From IMG/VR virus record IMGVR_UViG_3300047463_000143, positions 1 through 26,909 of that record: a stretch of DNA of 26,909 nt; one strand, written 5' to 3'. This document shows positions 17,349-23,718 of this stretch, one piece after another. This DNA is from a virus. Position 1 is the first letter of the stretch. The number at the start of each line of letters is the position of its first letter. A program made the position numbers and the translations under genes. The notes beneath the pieces are model-generated. The model ran no database searches, was not told the DNA's origin, and worked only from the letters and a program-made list of their open reading frames with translations.

Positions 17349-17791
17349 ACGTAAGCGACAAGGCTATAAAAATGCTCCGTCACCATGAGGGAGTACGGTT
17401 TAAGCCTTATCAAGATGCTATTGGTTTATGGACTGTTGGCGTAGGTCATTTAATTGGTGATGGTAAAACCCTTCCTGATACTTGGAACAAGACATTTACT
17501 TCGGGGGAAGTCGATGAGATATTACGCCACGACCTTGCGCGTTTTGAAGCGGGAGTGGAGCGATTGTGTCCTGTGGGTCTTACTCAGCATCGCTTTGACG
17601 CACTCGTTTCAATCAGTTTTAACTTTGGTTTAGGGACGTTGCAGCGTTCTAGCATCCGAATGAAGCATAACCGAGAGGACTTTGAGGGTGCTGCGGATGC
17701 TTTCTTACTTTATACCAAGGCTGGCGGTAAAATTCTCAAGGGTCTGGTAACTCGCCGCAATGACGAACGGTCTGTTTATCTAGGGGCTTGA
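17345..17791 (+). CDS. endolysin, GH24 (T4/P21-type) lysozyme
   Basis: A 148-residue muramidase that cleaves the MurNAc-GlcNAc bond of peptidoglycan. The catalytic triad spacing is perfect: Glu15, then Asp24, then Thr30 (HHEGVRFKPYQDAIGLWTVG). GVGH follows, and the downstream core LTQHRFDALVSISFNFGLGT is also standard. The length is normal for single-domain phage lysozymes. There is no signal-anchor sequence at the N-terminus, so export depends on the holin encoded just upstream. The start overlaps the holin stop. Confidence 0.95.
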   Translation: MNVSDKAIKMLRHHEGVRFKPYQDAIGLWTVGVGHLIGDGKTLPDTWNKTFTSGEVDEILRHDLARFEAGVERLCPVGLTQHRFDALVSISFNFGLGTLQRSSIRMKHNREDFEGAADAFLLYTKAGGKILKGLVTRRNDERSVYLGA

Positions 17792-17792
17792 T

Positions 17793-17942
17793 ATGGTTAA
17801 AAAAGGTCTGTATTACAACATCAACCGACGCAGGAAGTTGGGCTTGCCCGCCAAGAAGCCAGGTCAAAAAGGTTATCCGACTGCCCAAGCATTCCGTCAA
17901 TCAGCCAAAACCGCAATGAAAAGGAAGATGCGCCGTGGCTAA
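17793..17942 (+). CDS. small basic conserved phage protein
   Basis: A 49-residue protein reading MVKKGLYYNINRRRKLGLPA, KKPGQKGYPTAQAFRQSAKT, AMKRKMRRG. The pattern KKGLYxNIxxRRxxG...P[TS]xxAFxxSAKTAK recurs in small proteins of many T7-like and cyanophage-like podoviruses. It is extremely basic, so binding to nucleic acid or to an acidic virion protein is likely. It begins one base after the endolysin stop and its last codons overlap the next GTG start. Confidence 0.75.
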   Translation: MVKKGLYYNINRRRKLGLPAKKPGQKGYPTAQAFRQSAKTAMKRKMRRG

Positions 17943-18162
17943 GAAATCCACCAACCTTTCTGTTGGTAGAGGAGAGAAATTATCCGTTTCTCAAGGCGGA
18001 GGTTTAACCGCCAAAGGTAGGCGCAAATATAACAGGGAAACAGGATCAAACCTGCAAGCACCACAAAAGTCTGGGCCTCGACACAAATCATTTTGCGCCC
18101 GTAGTAAAGGTTGGACAGGTGAGCGAGGCAAAGCCGCTAGACGACGTTGGGGATGCCGGTAA
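17935..18162 (+). CDS. small basic conserved phage protein (DUF6321-like)
   Basis: A 75-residue protein with a GTG start 8 bases inside the previous gene. The core QGGGLTAKGRRKYNRETGSN, LQAPQKSGPRHKSFCARSKG W is the hallmark of a very widespread tiny phage protein (remembered as DUF6321). The invariant G-L-T-x-K-G-R, Y-N-R-x-T-G-S-N-L and K-S-F-C-A-R residues are all present. The family is basic and uncharacterised. It is the last + strand gene before the repeat array. Confidence 0.85.
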   Translation: MAKKSTNLSVGRGEKLSVSQGGGLTAKGRRKYNRETGSNLQAPQKSGPRHKSFCARSKGWTGERGKAARRRWGCR

Positions 18163-18192
18163 ATTTTTAATTAAAGTTCTCACCAACGTTGA

Positions 18193-18353
18193 GGCCCAGA
18201 CCAAGACCCAGACCAAGACCCAGACCAAGACCCAGACCAAGACCCAGACCCAGACCAAGACCCAGACCTAGACCTAGACCCAGACCTAGACCTAGACAAA
18301 GACCCAGACCTAGACCTAGACAAAGACCCAGACCAAGACCTAGACCCAAACCA
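18193..18353. repeat. hexanucleotide tandem array AGACCN, 25 units
   Basis: Between the convergent gene blocks lie 25 consecutive hexamers AGACCN (18198-18347), preceded by AGGCCC and followed by a degenerate AAACCA. Only the last base varies (C, A or T), apart from two AGACAA units. A higher-order pattern is visible: the first eight units alternate A/C, and the 24-base block AGACCC-AGACCT-AGACCT-AGACAA occurs twice in a row (units 14-17 and 18-21). Both strands stay open in one frame: Arg-Pro on +, Gly-Leu on -. No start with a ribosome site is seen, so I list it as a repeat. Confidence 0.95.
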
Positions 18354-18399
18354 TTTTTGCTTTAGAGGTTTTTTCATTTGATGTCTGGGCCGGTTTTTT
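18348..18399 (+). terminator. candidate rightward terminator after the late operon
   Basis: Two weak options use T-runs here. AAACC (18348-18352) pairs with GGTTT (18367-18371) before TTT. GTCTGGGCC (18383-18391) is followed by GG and TTTTTT and is the exact inverse of GGCCCAGAC at 18193-18201; it can also pair by 7 bases with the CCCAGAC copies in the array. The long loops make both unconventional. Confidence 0.4.
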
Positions 18400-18655
18400 A
18401 CTTCAGAATCCCGAACGACTCAATCACCCCCAGCTGTACGTACCAATCGTTCGGAAGTTTTTGCGCGTCTTTCCAGTTGTTATCAGTGAATGCACCAGTC
18501 TCGTAAACAACCGAGGCGTCTTCTAGCAACGCGCACGTTTCACTCACACCCGCAAGTTTCCCCGTGTAAATATAGTTGAGACAGAAAAACGTGACACGCT
18601 CACCGATCAGTTTCTCCAGACCTTCACCGTCGACTTGTTGAACCAGCTTTTTCAT
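18398..18655 (-). CDS. small conserved phage protein
   Basis: An 85-residue protein with AAAAGGAG upstream of its ATG. The core ERVTFFCLNYIYTGKLAGVS, then TCALLEDASVVYETGAFTDN, WKDAQKLPNDWYVQLGVIES F is a pattern I have seen in many phages of Pseudomonadota: a small beta-barrel-like protein with the motif LEDxxxVYETG. Function unknown. It is the last gene of the leftward block, separated from its upstream neighbour by 84 bases that contain an inverted repeat. Confidence 0.8.
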   Translation of the reverse strand: MKKLVQQVDGEGLEKLIGERVTFFCLNYIYTGKLAGVSETCALLEDASVVYETGAFTDNNWKDAQKLPNDWYVQLGVIESFGILK

Positions 18656-18681
18656 GATTTTCTCCTTTTGATAAATATGCC

Positions 18682-18702
18682 CAATCTGGGGAACGCAGAT
18701 TG
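18682..18702. promoter_or_regulatory. 7-bp inverted repeat upstream of the last leftward gene
   Basis: CAATCTG (18682-18688) and CAGATTG (18696-18702) form a perfect dyad with a 7-base centre. It lies 27 bases upstream of the start at 18655. It could be an operator or an RNA stem in the leader; there is no T-run on the - strand side. Confidence 0.45.
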
Positions 18703-18739
18703 CAAAACACTTCTTCGCAAATTTTAGTTACTTATACTT

Positions 18740-19075
18740 TCACTCCAATTGAATAATGTGTTCTTTAGGACAATCAATGCACTCCTTGTTGTTTGGATAA
18801 ATATAATCCCCATTTACCTTTCGATGCCCACATACGCCGTATTTGGCTCGCAAGTTGCAGTTATGTATGCACCGTTCGTTGTGCGTCTTTATCGCCGCCT
18901 CCGCTTTCTCTGCGCGTTCCTGCGCTGCCGCTGTAGCCGCATCTTGTAGGCGCTGGTTAAATGTCAGCTCGGCAATGATTTCGCTTTGAGATTCAACCTT
19001 AGCGCGAAGTTCATCTCGCTGCGCCCTGACGCAATTGGGGCGATCACAGAAGTATGAGCAAGAATGTATGTCCAT
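18740..19075 (-). CDS. Cys-rich hypothetical phage protein with central coiled coil
   Basis: A 111-residue protein. I prefer ATG 19075 over GTG 19078 because AAAGG lies 7 bases before it; its A is shared with the stop of the upstream gene (TGATG). The N-terminus HSCSYFCDRPNC has three Cys, a Glu/Ala/Gln coiled coil spans about 17-63, and the C-terminal part CIHNCNLRAKYGVCGHRKVN then KECIDCPKE has six more Cys and two His. The Cys layout suggests metal binding at both ends. Similar small proteins occur in phage accessory blocks, but I know no function. Confidence 0.75.
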   Translation of the reverse strand: MDIHSCSYFCDRPNCVRAQRDELRAKVESQSEIIAELTFNQRLQDAATAAAQERAEKAEAAIKTHNERCIHNCNLRAKYGVCGHRKVNGDYIYPNNKECIDCPKEHIIQLE

Positions 19076-19263
19076 CACGCGCCTTTCACTTGTTCAGCGC
19101 ATTCATTCTTTAGAAGATGTTTTCTATACCTTTCAATAGTTTTTGATACATCAGTATTTATAGATGTTGTTGGAGTAAACCCCCCATCAAGTAAATAAAT
19201 ACCCCTACTGCGAACGTAGTTAATAGACTTTTCCAGCTTCTCTTGATTTGACATTGGTTTCAT
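19075..19263 (-). CDS. small hypothetical protein
   Basis: A 62-residue mostly helical protein (MSNQEKLEKSINYVRSRGIY, then SKTIERYRKHLLKNECAEQV). It overlaps the end of the nuclease gene by 44 bases, in another frame. GAGAGAAG precedes the first ATG; the internal ATG at 19254 has no such site. The unusually large overlap lowers confidence slightly, but the tight coupling to the next gene (shared TGATG) supports it. Function unknown. Confidence 0.65.
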   Translation of the reverse strand: MKPMSNQEKLEKSINYVRSRGIYLLDGGFTPTTSINTDVSKTIERYRKHLLKNECAEQVKGA

Positions 19264-19597
19264 GGATTTCTTCTCTCATAAGTTTTATAGCTTCCTCAAT
19301 GGGCATGGCAACTAGCCAACCCTTACCATCTGCCCGAAAAGCGATTACAGGGCGTTCTGACTCGTTTTGGAGGCTTTTTTGAGCCTCCTCCAACCATTCA
19401 TAAATTAATCCAATACGTTTTCGGCGTTTGATCTCCCATCTATACGGCTGAGTCAAAATATCAGCACCTTTATCGCGCTCTTGGCCTAAAAGCCTATTGA
19501 CTTTATATCCTAACACATCCGTTAATAGATTAGCAATCTCCCGCTCCCCTTCCTGGCCGCGCTGACGGTTACGTTTCCCGCGTTGATTAGCGTTCAT
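19220..19597 (-). CDS. small PD-(D/E)XK nuclease (resolvase-like)
   Basis: A 125-residue protein with the compact nuclease core. Helix EGEREIANLLTDVLGYKVNR carries the first acidic residues (Glu18/Glu20), followed by KGADI (Asp46) and WEIKRRKR (Glu55, Lys57). This spacing, D-x8-E-x-K, is that of VRR-NUC and Holliday-junction-resolvase-like phage nucleases that cut branched or modified DNA. The very basic N-terminus (QRGKRNRQRGQ) should help DNA binding. It shares ATGA with the glycosyltransferase gene upstream. A role in resolving recombination intermediates is inferred from the RecT/YqaJ genes in the same block. Confidence 0.8.
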   Translation of the reverse strand: MNANQRGKRNRQRGQEGEREIANLLTDVLGYKVNRLLGQERDKGADILTQPYRWEIKRRKRIGLIYEWLEEAQKSLQNESERPVIAFRADGKGWLVAMPIEEAIKLMREEIHETNVKSREAGKVY

Positions 19598-20337
19598 GGA
19601 TTGGCAGATTGCAACAACTGTCCTTCAAACGAATAGGTTCCTATGTGTCTCAAGGATGCCCAGGGAGCCGCGTAGACTTTCCCTCCATAGCGCCGCCAAA
19701 GGTTGCAGAAATGATAATCTTCAGAAAGCAGCCTACGGGTTCCGTCCTCTATGCTGGTGGCGAAGTATTCTTTAATTTCGTCTTGCTTAATACTTCCAGA
19801 TAGGTCAGTTACATCGTTGACGTAGACGGGAACTTTGTCTGCAAGATGTTCAAAAACCTGACGCTTGATAAGCATGAACCCCGTACCACCATTCCATATT
19901 TCGACAGGTTGATTGATTGGTACAGTAACGCTTGGTGAGTAATCAACCAGATTGACGACGAATTGTCCCGTATGATTTTTTAATTGATCGACAGGAACTC
20001 CGGCATCAAAAGCATCCTTGACACTTTGCCAGTTAATTTCTTTCTTTGGATAAATTCCGCAGATGATATCAACGTCTGATTCGATCATTGGCAAAATATC
20101 ATGTGCCTGAAAATGAATGTCCGCATCAATGAACATAAGGTGCGTTGCATCCGATTTCAAAAAGTTGTGTGCCAATGCGTTCCGCGCTCTTGTAATCAAT
20201 GATTCATTGAACATAAAGCTCATTACACAATCAACACCCTGTGTTTTGAGTAGGTTGTTCAGTTGAATCAATGACTGAGCATAAAACCCGGTGCATTGAC
20301 CGCCATACATGGGCGTCGCTATAAATATTTTATTCAT
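19594..20337 (-). CDS. GT-A fold glycosyltransferase
   Basis: A 247-residue protein, the usual size for a single catalytic domain. The N-terminus IFIATPMYGGQCTGFYAQSL starts the nucleotide-sugar fold. FIDADIHF contains the metal-binding DxD (Asp71, Asp73). GGTGFMLIKR (150-159) is the substrate-loop motif and LSEDYHFCNLWRRYGG (about 204-219) carries the acidic catalytic-base region. It should transfer a sugar from a nucleotide donor; the acceptor (modified phage DNA, virion protein or host surface) is unknown. There is no membrane span. It is embedded in the recombination block with 1-base and 4-base overlaps to its neighbours, so it is probably expressed early. Confidence 0.85.
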   Translation of the reverse strand: MNKIFIATPMYGGQCTGFYAQSLIQLNNLLKTQGVDCVMSFMFNESLITRARNALAHNFLKSDATHLMFIDADIHFQAHDILPMIESDVDIICGIYPKKEINWQSVKDAFDAGVPVDQLKNHTGQFVVNLVDYSPSVTVPINQPVEIWNGGTGFMLIKRQVFEHLADKVPVYVNDVTDLSGSIKQDEIKEYFATSIEDGTRRLLSEDYHFCNLWRRYGGKVYAAPWASLRHIGTYSFEGQLLQSANP

Positions 20338-20576
20338 CAGAATGGAACGTCCTCATCTTTTCGATTAATTTCTTTTGGGTATTGATTTGCTTGATTTGCA
20401 AATTGATTCACTGACAAAGAAATTAATTCACCATAAGCACTCATTCTTTTCCATGCGCTCAATTTGATTATTTTCCCATCAACCATGACTTGTCCCTTAA
20501 AATCTGGCGCTCGTTCATTACCCCTTTTGTCGCTGGAAAATAAAACTCCTTTTCCTTCTTCGGGTGCTTTAGTCAT
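20337..20576 (-). CDS. mini single-stranded-DNA-binding-like protein with SSB-type acidic tip
   Basis: A 79-residue protein. I chose ATG 20576, with AAAAGGAAT upstream, over the longer open frame. The fold segment APDFKGQVMVDGKIIKLSAW, KRMSAYGELISLSVNQF reads as a short OB-like beta barrel. The end is RKDEDVPF, close to the bacterial SSB C-terminal tip (DDDIPF in E. coli) that recruits replication and repair proteins. It is much shorter than bacterial SSB (about 178 residues). The paralogous gene just upstream overlaps it by 8 bases. SSB-like function is inferred from tip and context; the barrel match is not proven. Confidence 0.65.
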   Translation of the reverse strand: MTKAPEEGKGVLFSSDKRGNERAPDFKGQVMVDGKIIKLSAWKRMSAYGELISLSVNQFANQANQYPKEINRKDEDVPF

Positions 20577-20784
20577 CTCTATTCCTTTTAAATTTATCAA
20601 CACCAATTGAAATCAACATTCCTTTTTCCGTATGTCGTATCCATCCACCAATCTTTATCAATTCTCCTTTATATAAAAGTTCCCCTTTCAAATCAGGCGA
20701 ATGTTCATCTACTTTGTCAAAGTTAGTAAAAAGCGCACCTTTTCCCTCGATGACTCGTTTGGTTTTGTATTGAAAATCATCCAT
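20569..20784 (-). CDS. paralog of the mini-SSB-like protein, without the acidic tip
   Basis: A 71-residue protein with AAAGGAAAAT before the ATG. GKGALFTNFDKVDEHSPDLK, GELLYKGELIKIGGWIRHTE, KGMLISIGVDKF aligns along its whole length with the downstream protein (GKGVLF, PDFKG, IIKLSAW, GELISLSVNQF). The C-terminus stops at KRNRDD and lacks the D-x-P-F tip. Tandem duplication with divergence is the simplest reading; the two may form a heteromer. It overlaps both neighbours by 8 bases. Confidence 0.65.
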   Translation of the reverse strand: MDDFQYKTKRVIEGKGALFTNFDKVDEHSPDLKGELLYKGELIKIGGWIRHTEKGMLISIGVDKFKRNRDD

Positions 20785-21004
20785 TATTTTCCTTTATCAA
20801 TTTGTATCTTGCATATCGTTTTCCCCTGTCATTAATCATTTCCATTGAAATGGAATGTCCTTCACGTTTTAAATCATCAATGCGAGCCGCAAGCCTCATA
20901 CATTTTGCATCTCTGAGAGCATCCATGGGAGTGATCGGCCCTCTACGCAACATTGATAGAATTAAATTTGTTTGTTTATTTCCTTGTTGAACTCGTCGGC
21001 CCAC
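20777..21004 (-). CDS. winged-helix / helix-turn-helix phage protein
   Basis: A 75-residue protein with the pattern NLILSMLRRGPITPMDALRD, AKCMRLAARIDDLKREGHSI, followed by KRYARYKL. This is the well-known small helix-turn-helix module (ITPxxAL...C.RLAARI.DLR..GH.I) common in recombination and replication blocks of phages of Pseudomonadota. It has one HTH and a short beta wing, and DNA binding is likely. The GTG at 21004 is the only start upstream of the domain; it lies 43 bases inside the RecT-like gene, with AGGA directly before it. It may regulate the block or assist replication. Confidence 0.75.
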   Translation of the reverse strand: MGRRVQQGNKQTNLILSMLRRGPITPMDALRDAKCMRLAARIDDLKREGHSISMEMINDRGKRYARYKLIKENNG

Positions 21005-21858
21005 TCCTGTACCGACTGAGACTTTTTTTCAGACTGATCCTCCACCTTTATTTTTTTTGCAATCTCAGCGTAAATGCTGCTGGCTTCAACCAATCCAATT
21101 CGCTGAAACGTTGTTGTGTTGGAACGTTTCAACTGATCTAGTTTTTCCGCTTTCTGATCCGCTGGCATTTTGCTAGATACCACGCGGTTTACCATTTCCA
21201 TGAATGCGCTTACCCAATCCGCTTTGGAGTTGAGAACCGTTGATCCTTTATTTGGAACAACAAATTCCCATTCTTCGATCACATTATCAGGCATATCCTC
21301 GATAGTGCTCATGACAGGTTTTTTAACGTCCGCAGCATCGACGATCTGCACGTTACCCATGTCTTTAACCGGTGGGCGTTGAACATCAAAATCCTGAACC
21401 TCCTCCGGCGTATAAATGCCAACCACGCAACCAGGGAAAACTGTCCGAATTCCCTCACTGATGACTCTCGCTCGGAGCATGGCCCTGGGGTAATTTTTCC
21501 AATTATCTTTTTCTGCCAAACCAATGCGTTTGGCTTGATCTATTGTCCAAGAAATTGTCACCCCGCCGCCAGCCGGATGAGAAAACGTGGCTTTTACCTC
21601 TTGGTCGGTGTAAACGTCCCAGTTAATTTTTCCACCTGTAGACTGAAATCGAGCGAGCATTGCATCAGCTTTGAGAGCTGGCCTGCCCTGAATAACGTGA
21701 TAGTCCCTAGCGGCGATTGCCGGGTGCATACCCTCGGCCTGGGCAATCAGCATCAAAGCAATTGCCTGATCTGCATTTTTCATTCCGAATAAACCGCTTT
21801 TGGCAACAGCATTGCCCATGAATTGAATTTCATCCATCGTTACCAGTGCATTACTCAT
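20962..21858 (-). CDS. RecT-like single-strand annealing protein
   Basis: A 298-residue protein. The core ADQAIALMLIAQAEGMHPAI, AARDYHVIQGRPALKADAML, ARFQSTGG, the strand region VTISWTIDQAKRIGLAEKDN, then YPRAMLRARVISEGIRTVFP is the phage family annotated as RecT-like recombinase in many genomes. The C-terminal 90 residues are variable and polar. It should anneal complementary single strands made by the exonuclease encoded two genes upstream. ATGA couples it to the small gene upstream, and its ATG has a ribosome site AAAAGGAA within that gene. The family call is firm; annealing activity is by homology. Confidence 0.8.
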   Translation of the reverse strand: MSNALVTMDEIQFMGNAVAKSGLFGMKNADQAIALMLIAQAEGMHPAIAARDYHVIQGRPALKADAMLARFQSTGGKINWDVYTDQEVKATFSHPAGGGVTISWTIDQAKRIGLAEKDNWKNYPRAMLRARVISEGIRTVFPGCVVGIYTPEEVQDFDVQRPPVKDMGNVQIVDAADVKKPVMSTIEDMPDNVIEEWEFVVPNKGSTVLNSKADWVSAFMEMVNRVVSSKMPADQKAEKLDQLKRSNTTTFQRIGLVEASSIYAEIAKKIKVEDQSEKKSQSVQEWADEFNKEINKQI

Positions 21859-22091
21859 TTTGATTCCTTTTTAATAAATGGGATTTTTAGTTTTTTCTGG
21901 TTTTTTCCTGGGAAAAGTTCCTCAGCGCATACCAGATTTCCAGCGACGTAATAACTTATCCTACCGTAATGATTTTTATGTACTTTATCAACCACACCGA
22001 CATAGGGTTTCCCCCGATGTTCAAACGGATAAATTGCAACTACATCTCCAACCTTAACATATTTTTTTTTCCAATCAATACCGTGTTTCAT
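21855..22091 (-). CDS. small beta-rich hypothetical protein between recombination genes
   Basis: A 78-residue basic protein. KYVKVGDVVAIYPFEHRGKP, YVGVVDKVHKNHYGRISYYV AG looks like a single SH3-like or chromo-like barrel, with a basic C-terminal tail. It sits between the exonuclease and the annealing gene with 4-base overlaps on both sides, where lambda-like systems often place small partner proteins. It could bridge the two proteins or bind DNA. No family is recognised. Confidence 0.7.
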   Translation of the reverse strand: MKHGIDWKKKYVKVGDVVAIYPFEHRGKPYVGVVDKVHKNHYGRISYYVAGNLVCAEELFPGKNQKKLKIPFIKKESK

Positions 22092-22978
22092 TTCACCAAA
22101 AACCTTCTGGAACCTTCAACCTCTTTGACATACATTTTATAGGTTTCGGGTAATGCTTTTTCAAATGCTTTGGCATCGAATTTCATGGAGTTTTTTGCTT
22201 GCTTCCACGTAACCAAAGTTCCGTTATTTCCATCAAGAATTGATTTTTTCCCCATGAAAGTCATGATTCGAGTGGTGAGTGTTATCTCATCTTTTTCAAG
22301 TTTCGCAATCTGATCCTTGATAGCTCGCAGTTGCATCGCATCCATTTCAATGTTGGGCGTTGCGACGATTGACGTTCCATCATCGGATTTCATAATCGCT
22401 CTTAAATCGTCTGGATGTCTTGCTGCTGGTGGAGTGCGCGTTTGAATCGCAGCCCAAAGTTCTGCTTCCTGCTGGATCAAAACTTCTTTGTGGGCATCTT
22501 CAATGTTTATGGGATAAATGCACAGTTCCGCGCCTCCAAACAAAACGCAAAGATTTACATTTTGAACATTGAACACCGCAGCTTCGTGGATACATTGGGC
22601 CAAATCAGCGTCGGGAATGCGCGTTGATCCGTTATCACCGAATTTATCCCTGTTGTACGCCGAATAATTTTTTATTTCAAATAGAGTTTTATTGTCCTCG
22701 CTCACATAGTCAAAGTGGCTTCGCATCCATGGGTGCTTATGGTGAGTGCCTTCAATGTCCAGCTCTTTGAGCCGGATGTTGAGCCTGTCAGCGACTGCTG
22801 TGGCAATCGGAGCCTGGAGCCTCAATCCCCATTGGACGTTTTCCTGGTCAGAAATGTCCTCGATTTCTTTCTGGCCGGTTTTTTCCAGCCATACTTGACC
22901 GATGCGCCCGGATGCAATGCGCCGAGCATCGCCCGACCAGATTGCAGAGTTCCTGTTTTCAGGTGAGAAGTCAGCCAT
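22088..22978 (-). CDS. YqaJ-type viral recombination exonuclease
   Basis: A 296-residue protein from ATG 22978, chosen for the GGAG site; the upstream in-frame ATG at 22996 has none. The nuclease core is visible: helix with RRIASGRIGQVWLEKTG (about 19-35), QWGLRLQAPIA (49-59), FDYV (Asp90) and LFEIKNYS (Glu101, Lys103). It follows the D-x10-E-x-K layout of lambda-exonuclease/YqaJ enzymes that resect one strand of linear duplex DNA. The C-terminal 90 residues (about 210-296) are helical with an extra small domain. It pairs with the RecT-like gene to form a Red-like system for recombination or concatemer repair. Confidence 0.85.
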   Translation of the reverse strand: MADFSPENRNSAIWSGDARRIASGRIGQVWLEKTGQKEIEDISDQENVQWGLRLQAPIATAVADRLNIRLKELDIEGTHHKHPWMRSHFDYVSEDNKTLFEIKNYSAYNRDKFGDNGSTRIPDADLAQCIHEAAVFNVQNVNLCVLFGGAELCIYPINIEDAHKEVLIQQEAELWAAIQTRTPPAARHPDDLRAIMKSDDGTSIVATPNIEMDAMQLRAIKDQIAKLEKDEITLTTRIMTFMGKKSILDGNNGTLVTWKQAKNSMKFDAKAFEKALPETYKMYVKEVEGSRRFLVK

Positions 22979-23168
22979 TATTTTTCTCCAAGGCATTGAT
23001 AAATTCTTTTAGGTTATCAAAATCAGTTTGTTTTAATTTTCCGAATTGTTCTACAAAATCAAATAAATCATCAACATCTACATTGATGCTGAGATTGATT
23101 TTAGAGATATTCCTGATTCGGATTGCCTGTTCTATTTTTGCATCGTTTACATAGATATCGAATAGCAT
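22971..23168 (-). CDS. small acidic hypothetical protein
   Basis: A 65-residue protein with AGGAACT before its ATG. It is rich in Asp, Ile and Asn (DIYVNDAKIEQAIRIRNISK, INLSINVDVDDLFDFVEQFG). It overlaps the exonuclease start by 8 bases and could form a small partner of that enzyme. No family is recognised. Confidence 0.65.
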   Translation of the reverse strand: MLFDIYVNDAKIEQAIRIRNISKINLSINVDVDDLFDFVEQFGKLKQTDFDNLKEFINALEKNNG

Positions 23169-23169
23169 T

Positions 23170-23457
23170 TTAAGTTCCTGGTTTCAATGGTTTTCCGGTC
23201 AAATCCAAATCACCATCAAACGATGGTGGTGGATATTCCCTGTGATCTGGGAAACTCACTTTCTTTTTTTTGAAGTGGATTCCTTCTGGTTTGCATCTAC
23301 CAGCAGAATGGCGCTCGGTGTCACAGAACGGCATCAGTTGACTTCCATCGACGGGATTGACCTCGGGGGATCGGCTGCACCTCGCGTAGAGCGGATCGTC
23401 CTCACGGATGAGTGATTTCTGAAAAAATTCACAATTGATACAGAATCGGTCTGACAT
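23170..23457 (-). CDS. Cys-rich conserved phage protein
   Basis: A 95-residue protein with AGGAAAA before the ATG. RFCINCEFFQKSLIREDDPL, YARCSRSPEVNPVDGSQLMP, FCDTERHSAGRCKPEGIHFK is a recurrent small phage family with the conserved skeleton CxxC...C.RSP.VN.VDG...C..ER...G.C...G..F. The five Cys suggest a metal-bound knot. I know no function for the family. It begins the small-gene string before the exonuclease; the stop is one base upstream of the next ATG. Confidence 0.8.
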   Translation of the reverse strand: MSDRFCINCEFFQKSLIREDDPLYARCSRSPEVNPVDGSQLMPFCDTERHSAGRCKPEGIHFKKKKVSFPDHREYPPPSFDGDLDLTGKPLKPGT

Positions 23458-23502
23458 ATTTTTTTCCTATAAGTTATTGATACATGGTTATGCTACTAAG
23501 TG

Positions 23503-23694
23503 TTACAGGTGCTTACTACTTCTTTTTGATAGCTTACTCCAATACTTACCCATGTCATTGGGTAACCATCGTTTGAATTTCATCAGGTCAACGCCATCAG
23601 GGACATACCAGGACTTCCTTGCCATATCCCATCGTGCGCCTAATGCTTTGGCATTGTCTTTTTGTGCGTAAGGGACTTCGATGTAAGTTTTCAT
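23503..23694 (-). CDS. stand-alone DUF5710-type protein
   Basis: A 63-residue protein. YIEVPYAQKDNAKALGARWD, MARKSWYVPDGVDLMKFKRW LP is the short domain (VPYxxKDxAKxLGAxWDxxxKxWYVP) found both alone in phages and fused to primases, helicases or relaxases; remembered as DUF5710. It may bind DNA or modify a partner's DNA-binding. It is the first gene of the left part of the - block; no clear ribosome site is seen, and 362 bases of non-coding sequence lie upstream. Confidence 0.8.
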   Translation of the reverse strand: MKTYIEVPYAQKDNAKALGARWDMARKSWYVPDGVDLMKFKRWLPNDMGKYWSKLSKRSSKHL

Positions 23695-23718
23695 TTTTGA
23701 CCATAGGTATTGCCCTTA

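Noticed and set aside
18193-18353. CRISPR-like array
   Set aside because: The unit is a 6-base contiguous tandem repeat with no spacers and no cas genes nearby.
18167-18365. Gly-Leu (-) and Arg-Pro (+) open frames through the hexamer array
   Set aside because: Any hexamer lacking stops stays open in several frames; only TTG starts without ribosome sites are available. Kept as a possibility in findings but not called as genes.
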